Assembly (NCBI RefSeq): GCF_014212055.1
Contig: NZ_JACJVO010000046.1
Span: 1-64,000, forward strand
Direction: 5' to 3'
From: Cohnella zeiphila
GTDB lineage: Bacteria > Bacillota > Bacilli > Paenibacillales > Paenibacillaceae
Length of the DNA: 64,000 bases
The notes below the pieces were generated by a model. It did not search any database, was not told the DNA's origin, and was given only the letters and a program-made list of their open reading frames with translations. Position numbers and translations under genes: made by a program. Positions 25,135 to 32,182 of this stretch are shown in pieces (positions within the stretch are counted from its first letter, which is position 1; each line of letters opens with the position of its first letter).

Positions 25135-26085
25135 TCAGCCCTTCACCGCGCCCACCGTCAGACCGGCGACGAAGTAGCGCTGAAAAAACGGATACGCCAG
25201 CACGATCGGACCCATACCGACGATGCACATCGCCATGCGGACCGTCTCGTTCGGAATCTTCGCGATCTCCTCGGCCCCGACCGACGAAGAGCTCTGGGCG
25301 TTGGCCTGCAGGAACTGGAGGTTGCGCATGACCCTGTACATCATGTACTGCAGGTTGACCATGCTGTCCTTGTTGATGAAAACGAGGCTGTTGAACCAAT
25401 CGTTCCAGTAAGCCAGCGTGTAGAACAAGCCGATCGTCGCCATGACCGGAAGCGACAGCGGCAGCACGATACGGAAGAAGATCCGGAACTCTCCGGCGCC
25501 GTCGATCTGGGCCGACTCGAGAATCGACGAATGAATCGTCTGCTGGAAGAACGTCCGCGTCGTCAGCACCAGGAACGCGTTCATGAGCAGGCCCGGCACG
25601 ATGAGCGCGAACATCGTATCCTTCAGATGGAAGAGGTTCGTGTACACCAGATACCAAGGAACGAGACCGCCGCCGAAGATCATGGTGAAGAAGATAAAGA
25701 AGGAGAAAAAGCCCCGGAAGGCGAAGTCCGCTCTCGACAGCGGGTAAGCGTAGAGAGCCGTCATCATCATGCCGGCGAGGCTTCCGATCACCGTGGTGGC
25801 GATGGAGATGCCGTAGCCCGTCGCGATCCGGTGAAGATCGTAAGCGAGGTAGTGATACGCCGCCGTGCTCCATACGCGGGGTATCAGCGAATAGCCGTGC
25901 AGCGCGATCGCGTTCTCGTCCGAGAAGGAAGCGGACAGAACGAGCAGAATCGGGAACAGGCAGGCGCAGCAGTACAGAATGAAGAACACGTTGATGACGG
26001 CATTGGAACCTGGGGAGATCGCGTTGATTCGCTTTGCGGCCGGCACGGATACTCCCGCCGGGGACGACTGCGCGGATGCGTTCAT
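25135..26085 (-). CDS. ABC sugar permease (LplC-like)
   Basis: This 316-residue membrane protein has six transmembrane segments and the binding-protein-dependent transport EAA loop ESAQIDGAGEFRIFFRIVLP for contact with the shared ATPase. Features of the LplC/YtcP branch are clear: YAYPLSRADFAFR, FGGGLVPWYL and the long ending AKIPNETVRMAMCIVGMGP ... YFVAGLTVGAVKG. AAAGGAGCG precedes the ATG at 26085. It forms a heterodimer with the permease encoded 18 bp upstream. The locus encodes no ATPase, so an MsmX-like ATPase elsewhere in the genome is expected. Confidence 0.9.
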   Translation of the reverse strand: MNASAQSSPAGVSVPAAKRINAISPGSNAVINVFFILYCCACLFPILLVLSASFSDENAIALHGYSLIPRVWSTAAYHYLAYDLHRIATGYGISIATTVIGSLAGMMMTALYAYPLSRADFAFRGFFSFFIFFTMIFGGGLVPWYLVYTNLFHLKDTMFALIVPGLLMNAFLVLTTRTFFQQTIHSSILESAQIDGAGEFRIFFRIVLPLSLPVMATIGLFYTLAYWNDWFNSLVFINKDSMVNLQYMMYRVMRNLQFLQANAQSSSSVGAEEIAKIPNETVRMAMCIVGMGPIVLAYPFFQRYFVAGLTVGAVKG

Positions 26086-26103
26086 CGATCCGTCGCTCCT
26101 TTC

Positions 26104-27054
26104 TTAGAACAAGGCGCTTTCCTTGCTGAATTTGCGAACGACCAGGTTGACGGTAAGCACGAGTACGAATCCGACGGCCGACTGGTACAGCCCCGCCGCG
26201 GAGGACATGCCGATGTCTCCTAGCGTAAGCAGGGCGCGATAGACGTAGGTGTCGATGACGTTCGTGGTCGGATACAGCGCTCCGGCGTCCAGCGGGACCT
26301 GGTAAAACAGGCCGAAATCGGCGTTGAGAATATGCCCGACCGCCATCAACCCCAGAATGATGATGATCGGCCGGATCTGGGGAAGCGTGATGCTGATCGC
26401 CTGGCGCCACTTGGAAGCGCCGTCCATCAGGGCCGCTTCGTAGTATTCGTTGTCGATGCCGATGACCGCCGCCAAGTAGATGACCGTGGAGTACCCGATG
26501 TTTTTCCAGATGTAGACGATCGGCAGAATAAACGGCCAATACTTCGGCTCGCTGTACCAGGCGATCGCGTCCGCGCCCAGCGGCTTCAGCAGGTTCGTGT
26601 TGATGAAGCCGAATTCCGTGCTCAGCAGCGAGTAGCCGAGGTAACCGACGACGACCGCCGACAGGAAGTACGGAAGAAACATGATGCTCTGATAGAATCG
26701 GGCCGCCAGCCGGTTGCGCACTTCGTTCAGCAGAATGGCGAACGTGACGGCGATGATCGGCGTAACGACAATAAACAAAGCGTTGTACAGCAGCGTATTG
26801 CGGGTAATCGTCCAGGCGTCCGACGTTCGGAACAGAAACTTGAAGTTGTCGAAGCCCACCCAGGGGCTCCGGAGGATCCCCACGCTGTAGTTCACGCTCT
26901 TGAAGGCGATGACCGTCCCGAACATCGGAAAATAATTATTGATCAGCAAGTAGATGGCGCCGGGCATCATCATCAGCAGCAAATAGCGGTTTTTCGCGAC
27001 TTTGCGGCCGAATGTCAAGCGACTGCTCTTCCTTTCCGCGTTCAGTTCCCTCAC
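26104..27054 (-). CDS. ABC sugar permease (LplB-like)
   Basis: This is a roughly 316-residue LplB-type permease with six transmembrane segments, opening RYLLLMMMPGAIYLLINNYFPM and the EAA loop EAALMDGASKWRQAISITLP. The frame is open to an ATG at 27144, but that codon lies upstream of the predicted -10 at 27095. The start is therefore placed at GTG 27054, with TTG 27018 (preceded by AAAGGAAGAG) as an equally credible alternative. It pairs with the LplC-like permease and has its own promoter after a hairpin that follows the response-regulator gene. Confidence 0.87.
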   Translation of the reverse strand: MRELNAERKSSRLTFGRKVAKNRYLLLMMMPGAIYLLINNYFPMFGTVIAFKSVNYSVGILRSPWVGFDNFKFLFRTSDAWTITRNTLLYNALFIVVTPIIAVTFAILLNEVRNRLAARFYQSIMFLPYFLSAVVVGYLGYSLLSTEFGFINTNLLKPLGADAIAWYSEPKYWPFILPIVYIWKNIGYSTVIYLAAVIGIDNEYYEAALMDGASKWRQAISITLPQIRPIIIILGLMAVGHILNADFGLFYQVPLDAGALYPTTNVIDTYVYRALLTLGDIGMSSAAGLYQSAVGFVLVLTVNLVVRKFSKESALF

Positions 27055-27094
27055 CCCGCTTTCGAATCGGCCTATTGTTGGCGCTTTCAACGAT

Positions 27095-27158
27095 ATTGTA
27101 AAAAAAGAAAGCTCTCGTTCGATAGGAATAAACGTGACCGACATGACGTTATTATGAC
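27095..27158 (-). promoter_or_regulatory. Promoter and response-regulator sites of the permease operon
   Basis: The -10 TACAAT lies at plus 27095-27100, with upstream repeats GTCATAATAACGTCA and TCGGTCAC at exactly the offsets seen at 23695-23757. The two regions are aligned without gaps over about 60 bp although they precede unrelated coding sequences, which is strong evidence of shared regulation. Confidence 0.65.
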
Positions 27159-27161
27159 AAA

Positions 27162-27190
27162 CCCCCCGCTCCTGCTCGCAGGCGGGGGGG
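27162..27190 (-). terminator. Hairpin after the response-regulator gene
   Basis: An 8-bp GC stem (CCCCCCGC/GCGGGGGG) is followed on the minus strand by a weak T-rich stretch, TTTGTC. It separates the regulator genes from the separately promoted permease operon. Confidence 0.55.
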
Positions 27191-27213
27191 TTCGGCGGCG
27201 CGGGACGGACCGG

Positions 27214-28842
27214 CTAGCCGATGACGCCCTGATACCGCTTGCGGTATTCTTGCGGAGTGATGCCGACGGTCTTTTTGAACGCTTTGCCGAAGTAGGAGAA
27301 GTTCTCGTAGCCCAAGGAATGGCCGATATCGCTGATTTTCTCGTTGGTCTCGGTCAGCAGGATTTTGGCCTGGTTCATCTTCGTCACGATGATGAAATCC
27401 ATCAGCGACTGCCCCGTCTCCTTCTTGAACAGGCGCGACAGATAGGCGGAGTTCAAATAGACGTGCGCGGCCAGGTCCTCCCGGTTGACGTCCCGGATAT
27501 GCTCTTGTACGTACTTCTTGACCTTCTCGATATTGGCGAGATGGTCTCCTTCGTGCTGGCCGAAGTAATCCATGCCGGTCGCGAGCAGCCGTTCCGCCCA
27601 GCTTTTCAGGCGGGAAGGAGACCGGGTGGCGAAGCTTTCGCCGGCGAGCAGCTTGCTGCCGACCACCTCTTGGGCCGACCAGCCTTTCCGATGGGAAACG
27701 TGATAAACCATATGCAGCAGCAGGTGGTAGACCGATTCCAGCCATTCGCCCGTCGCCGGGGAATCGGCCATCTCCTTGAACGCGGCGTTCAGACGCTCCG
27801 TCAGCTCCGCCTTTTTGCCGGACTCGAACAGCACGGTCCATTCCGCCCAATCGATATGGACGGGCGCTTGCTCCTTGACCGGAACGGAGCGGCCGAAGCC
27901 GCGTTCCCGCAAGAACAGGACCGCTTCTCCATCCGCCACGTTGCCGCGCTCCATCTCGAGCAGGGCGTCGTAAGTTTCCGTCAAAACGCCGACGGCCGAC
28001 GGCTCGCCCACATAGCAGGACAGACGGCAGTAGAAATATTCGGACGCCGCCCGCATATAAGCTTGGCAGATGCTCTTCAGCTCCCGGTCGTCCGGCTCGC
28101 GGCCTTCCTCGTCCTCGTACAGCAGAACGAACGGAGCGCCTCCCGCATCCCGGATGACCGCCCCGGGCCGGCCGTCCAGGAACATCTCCTCCGCGCATTT
28201 GCACAGGGCATATTCCAAGATGTTCTCGTCCCGCTCGCTGAACGTTTCGCGGAATTGCTCGACGCTGAGCAGAATCGGCCGGACCCGCGTGCGCGGAGAG
28301 ATCGGCAAGCCGTACGATTCGATCGCCTGCGTCAGCCGGTCGCCCTGCATCATGACGCGCGCGCCCAGGATGTCTTGCCAGAACTTCTCCCACAGCAGCG
28401 GTTTCTGCGTCTCCCACAGACGGGCGTATTTCTCGTATCGCTCCGCGTACTGCCTCTGCTCCCTTTCCTGCCGAAGCTTCTCGCACGCGCGGGAGACGAC
28501 TTCGGCGATCTGCTTGTGCTTCACGGGCTTCAGCAGGTAGTCGAAGCCGCCGAGCTGCACAGCCTGCTGCGCGTAGGCGAAATTCGCATGCCCGGTAAAG
28601 AAGATCGTCAGCGAGCCGGGCGAGTGCTCGTTGATCCATTCCAGCAGCTCCAGACCGTTGCTGCCGGGCATCTCGATATCGCAGACGACAATGTCGACGG
28701 CGTTCCGGCTCATGACCTCCATCGCCGTCCGCGCCCCATACGCGCTGAACACCCCGGTCACTCCGACGGACGGCCAATCGATACAGTTCAGAATCGCTTC
28801 GACGGCATATTTCTCGTCGTCCACGACCAGCAGGTTAAACAT
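27214..28842 (-). CDS. AraC-type response regulator (YesN family)
   Basis: This 542-residue protein has an N-terminal receiver domain (1 to about 120; acidic pair D8-D9, phosphoacceptor D55 in VVCDIEMPG, conserved K in LLKPVKHKQ), a long middle region, and a C-terminal AraC helix-turn-helix pair (about 440-542; AAHVYLNSAYLSRLFKKETG and IGHSLGYENFSYFGKAFKK). The start at 28842 has GGAGGGGG 6 bases upstream and overlaps the end of the sensor kinase gene by 8 bases. Together they form a YesM/YesN-type system that senses an external sugar and activates transporter genes. The repeats at 23695-23757 and 27095-27158 are its likely sites. Confidence 0.92.
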   Translation of the reverse strand: MFNLLVVDDEKYAVEAILNCIDWPSVGVTGVFSAYGARTAMEVMSRNAVDIVVCDIEMPGSNGLELLEWINEHSPGSLTIFFTGHANFAYAQQAVQLGGFDYLLKPVKHKQIAEVVSRACEKLRQEREQRQYAERYEKYARLWETQKPLLWEKFWQDILGARVMMQGDRLTQAIESYGLPISPRTRVRPILLSVEQFRETFSERDENILEYALCKCAEEMFLDGRPGAVIRDAGGAPFVLLYEDEEGREPDDRELKSICQAYMRAASEYFYCRLSCYVGEPSAVGVLTETYDALLEMERGNVADGEAVLFLRERGFGRSVPVKEQAPVHIDWAEWTVLFESGKKAELTERLNAAFKEMADSPATGEWLESVYHLLLHMVYHVSHRKGWSAQEVVGSKLLAGESFATRSPSRLKSWAERLLATGMDYFGQHEGDHLANIEKVKKYVQEHIRDVNREDLAAHVYLNSAYLSRLFKKETGQSLMDFIIVTKMNQAKILLTETNEKISDIGHSLGYENFSYFGKAFKKTVGITPQEYRKRYQGVIG

Positions 28843-30637
28843 CGCCGCCCCCTCCTTCATACTCGTGTTCGACCGGAATTCGGACGCGGACGACCGTCCC
28901 GCACGGCTCCCCGGCGAAGAACCGGACGCCGGCGCGATTCCCGTAGACCAGGCCGAGTCTCCGCCTGACGTTCCAGATGCCGAGACCGCCGGCTCCCTGT
29001 TCTCCGCGTCCGTCTCCTTGTCCCGCAGCCAAGCCATCTCCGTCGTCCTGAAGCGCTTTCAGCTTCTCCGGCGCGAGTCCGCAGCCGTTATCGGCGATCG
29101 CGATCTCGCAGCCTTCGCCGCCGTCCGTCGAGGCCGAGACCGCGATGGAAATGACGAACAGGCTCTCCCCCTCCGGCATGCCGTGAATGACGGCATTCTC
29201 CACGAAAGACTGCACGACCAGCGGAGGAATGGCGCAGCCCGCATACCGCTCGGGCAGATCGATGCGGAACGCCAGCTTGTCGGGGAATCTCAGCTTCTGG
29301 ATCTCCAGGTAATTGGCGACATGCCCGATCTCTTCGGCCAGCGTGATAAACTCCCGGTGCGCCCGCGTAATGAAACGGAAGTAGTCGGCCAAATGCTCGG
29401 TCATCTTCTCGACCAGATCGTTCTTGCGAAGGGCCGACAGGCTGTAAATAATATTCAGGGAGTTCAGATAAAAGTGCGGATTGATCTGCGCCTGCAGATG
29501 CTTGAACTCCGCCTCCTGCTTTTTGAGCATCTCCTCGTATACGTCGATTTTCAGCCGATTGATCTGGCCGGCCATGCCGTTGAACGTATCGGCGAGAAAA
29601 GCGAATTCGAACGTGGACTCTTCCGCGAGCCGGACGCCGAGATCGCCGTACTTGATTCTTCTCATCCCGGAGATGAGCGCCTGCATCGGCCGCAGCAGCG
29701 TCCGCTTCAGGAAGAACGAATAGAACAGGATGACGATCACCCCGAGAACGGGAATCAGGTAGATCGCCCACTGGAAATAGAACAGCTGCTTCAGCAGCGT
29801 CTCCTCCGGAACGATCGCAACCATATGGATCGGGGCCTGCGCGAAGTCCGCGCTTACGGCCAGATAGCCTCTTCCGTCGGAGGAACGCTTGAACTTGCGA
29901 TACGCCTCGTCTCCAGGCTCCCGCAAGCTTCTCTCGATCTTCTCCACGTCCTGAGCGGTCAGCGACGACTTCGTCAGCGGAACGCCGTCCCCGGAAACGA
30001 GCAGCTCCTCCATTTCCGGATTCTCCGCCCCGGTCGGCAGCTCGTCGACGAGCTTCGAGGCCTGGATCAAAGCCCCGATATAGACATCGGAATCCGACAC
30101 TTGCTCCAAACGGACTAGATAGTAGGTATTTCCCTCCCGGATCATGTCCCACCGGTGCACCTGCCTCGTCTTCCGATCGGCCAGATACCCGTCCAGCACG
30201 CGGTGATATCGTTCGATCTCGTCGTAAGTCCGCTGTCTGGTAATGAGCCTCTCGGGCTTATCCAGGTAGATGAAGAACGTATCCACTTCCTTGTAGGCGT
30301 CCTGATCCTGTTCGAACGATTGAAGCAGGGACTGCTTCGCGAAAAAGTAGTCCCCGCTGCTCTCCGGGTAGGTTGAGAGCGCTAACAAATTCCAGTATGA
30401 CGTATTGCCCGTCGCTTGCTTGAGCAGATAGCTGAGCGTTTGTTCCAGCGCGATATCCTTTTTCGCCGCTTGCGTGGCGATCCAGCTTCCGTTGGATTGC
30501 GACACCTGTTCCCGCACGACGTTCATCGCATAGTCGTTGTTGTAAAACAAAAAGACGATCAGCGGAACGGTTACGATAATGAATCCGACGATGAACTTGT
30601 AGCGTAGCGTACGTTTCCTTCGAACGATGGCAACCAC
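28835..30637 (-). CDS. Sensor histidine kinase (YesM family)
   Basis: This 600-residue membrane kinase has transmembrane segments at about 13-32 and 288-310 that bracket an extracellular sensor domain of about 255 residues. A HAMP region (about 312-365), a His_kinase domain with the phosphoacceptor H388 in LQAQINPHFYLNSLN, and an ATPase domain with VENAVIHG, IADNGCGL and GLGIWNVRRRL follow. The start is a GTG at 30637 with a weak upstream GAG; no better start is visible. Its 3' end overlaps the response regulator gene. Confidence 0.92.
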   Translation of the reverse strand: MVAIVRRKRTLRYKFIVGFIIVTVPLIVFLFYNNDYAMNVVREQVSQSNGSWIATQAAKKDIALEQTLSYLLKQATGNTSYWNLLALSTYPESSGDYFFAKQSLLQSFEQDQDAYKEVDTFFIYLDKPERLITRQRTYDEIERYHRVLDGYLADRKTRQVHRWDMIREGNTYYLVRLEQVSDSDVYIGALIQASKLVDELPTGAENPEMEELLVSGDGVPLTKSSLTAQDVEKIERSLREPGDEAYRKFKRSSDGRGYLAVSADFAQAPIHMVAIVPEETLLKQLFYFQWAIYLIPVLGVIVILFYSFFLKRTLLRPMQALISGMRRIKYGDLGVRLAEESTFEFAFLADTFNGMAGQINRLKIDVYEEMLKKQEAEFKHLQAQINPHFYLNSLNIIYSLSALRKNDLVEKMTEHLADYFRFITRAHREFITLAEEIGHVANYLEIQKLRFPDKLAFRIDLPERYAGCAIPPLVVQSFVENAVIHGMPEGESLFVISIAVSASTDGGEGCEIAIADNGCGLAPEKLKALQDDGDGLAAGQGDGRGEQGAGGLGIWNVRRRLGLVYGNRAGVRFFAGEPCGTVVRVRIPVEHEYEGGGGDV

Positions 30638-30713
30638 CTCGCGCTAGGCTTCCGTGTCGCGTTGCTTGCTTGAGCAAGAGTAATTATAGACCAGCGCAAG
30701 GAATTAATAAAGA

Positions 30714-30740
30714 CGGCCCGATTCTGGTAATAATCGGGCC
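30714..30740 (-). terminator. Hairpin after the SurA-like foldase gene
   Basis: The stem GGCCCGATT/AATCGGGCC has an 8 to 9 base loop and is followed on the minus strand by GTCTTTATT. It separates the foldase gene from the kinase operon. Confidence 0.65.
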
Positions 30741-30752
30741 GGTCCGATAGCG

Positions 30753-31967
30753 CTAGAAGGTCCCGGAATTCAATCGGCCATACGGCTTCGGGCGAATCTC
30801 GACTTTCGCGGCGGCAACGGATCGATCGATAAGCGCCTCGTACGCCTCGTCGGCAAGCCGCGCCTCGATGACGCCCTTCACAGCTTCGAACGGGCGGACC
30901 TCGCCCTTCGTCCGCTGAACGACGACCGCGCAGACGTAGGCGCCGTTCTCCAGGAACGGGCCGGTGCTCTGCCCGGCCTGAAGCCTCTGCAGCTTGGACG
31001 CAAGCAGCGGCATCTTCCGCGAGATTTCCCGGGCCGTATCGGCATCGATCGAGACCGTCCCGACAATCGCCTCGCCTTCATAGCTTTTCGCCGCCTCGGC
31101 GAGGGAGCGGCCCTGATCGATGCCGTCCGCGATCTCGCGAACGATCTTCTCCGCATCGGCCTCGTCCGGCCCCGACCCGGAAGAGAAAGAGACCGTCGCC
31201 GTATCGGCGCGAATGGCGTCCCGGTCCGCGAAATCGGCTCGGTGCGCCTCATAGTACGAATGAAGCTGATCGTCCGTCCAGGTCATCTTCCCTTCGAGCT
31301 TGGTCTTCAAATCGCCCAAGAGATTGGAATTGAGCAAGCTGTAATAAGTCGCTTCGCTGTATTGCCGCGGCCCGTATACGTCTGACTGACCGCTCCCCGC
31401 CTTCTCTCTCCGTTCGTTTTCCGCCTTCAGCCGCTTCTGGACCGACGCATAGGAGATGTCGTCCGTCAGCCCTTCCTGCCGGGCCATCATCTGCTGCACC
31501 TTGAGCCGCACGGTCTGCGCGAGCGCATCCCGCTTCAGCTTCTCGATCGGCGCCTCGCCCCGAAGCGGCGCCGTCCAGAAGTCCGGCCCGGCATCGGCGC
31601 CGCGCTGCGCCCGGTAATAGGCCGCCGTCTTCGCCTTCTGCTCCCGCATCGCCTGAAGCAGCTCCTGCCGCGCGATCGGCTCGCCGTTCACGGTCGCGAC
31701 GATGTCCGCCTCGCCGCCTTGATGGCGAATTCCCGGCGTCGCCGCGATCGCGACGGCGGCCAGCAGCAATGCGGAGGCCGCGAGTACGGCCCCCCGCAGC
31801 CGCCGCTTGCGGGGCCTCGGCGGTACCGGCGTCGTTCCGGCAGCCGGGCGCGGCGGAGCCGGCGGTTTTCCGTCGGGGCGGTTCGGCGGGGCCGAAGAGG
31901 TGAGCGTTGTCGCCGACGATCTTCCGGCATCCGAATGCGGCGGATTTTTTGGTGCGGGCTTCGCCAT
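30753..31967 (-). CDS. Membrane-anchored SurA/PrsA-like peptidyl-prolyl isomerase
   Basis: This 404-residue protein has a proline-rich cytoplasmic N terminus (about 1-58), one membrane segment (about 60-80; GAVLAASALLLAAVAIAA), and an extracellular SurA-N-like helical domain starting IVATVNGEPIARQELLQAM. A C-terminal parvulin-like region (TVSFSSGSG ... AAKSYEGEAIVGTVSIDADTA ... FLENGAYVCAVVVQRTKGEVRPFE) follows. PrsA/SurA proteins help secreted proteins fold outside the membrane. The start at 31967 has GGAGGGGG 6 bases upstream. It follows a run of secreted-protein genes on the same strand, which fits a role in their folding (inference). Confidence 0.82.
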   Translation of the reverse strand: MAKPAPKNPPHSDAGRSSATTLTSSAPPNRPDGKPPAPPRPAAGTTPVPPRPRKRRLRGAVLAASALLLAAVAIAATPGIRHQGGEADIVATVNGEPIARQELLQAMREQKAKTAAYYRAQRGADAGPDFWTAPLRGEAPIEKLKRDALAQTVRLKVQQMMARQEGLTDDISYASVQKRLKAENERREKAGSGQSDVYGPRQYSEATYYSLLNSNLLGDLKTKLEGKMTWTDDQLHSYYEAHRADFADRDAIRADTATVSFSSGSGPDEADAEKIVREIADGIDQGRSLAEAAKSYEGEAIVGTVSIDADTAREISRKMPLLASKLQRLQAGQSTGPFLENGAYVCAVVVQRTKGEVRPFEAVKGVIEARLADEAYEALIDRSVAAAKVEIRPKPYGRLNSGTF

Positions 31968-32182
31968 TCTGCCCCCTCCTTTCTCGAATATTCCGAACCA
32001 GACGCCCGAAACGAAGCCGCGGGATATTTTAGCGGAACCGCGATCCGTTAACCGCTCCCGCAAACTTCGCCCGGCCAGCATAGCGGCACCGCCTGACGCT
32101 CGCCGCCCCCGGCGAGCTTCCTCCTTTGCGCGACTCCGCCATTGCAGGCGCCGCGGCCGTGGTACGGCCGTGCCTTACTCCG

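Noticed and set aside
27055..27144. ATG at 27144 as start of the LplB-like permease
   Set aside because: It lies upstream of the predicted -10 at 27095 within a regulatory block conserved with the binding-protein promoter.
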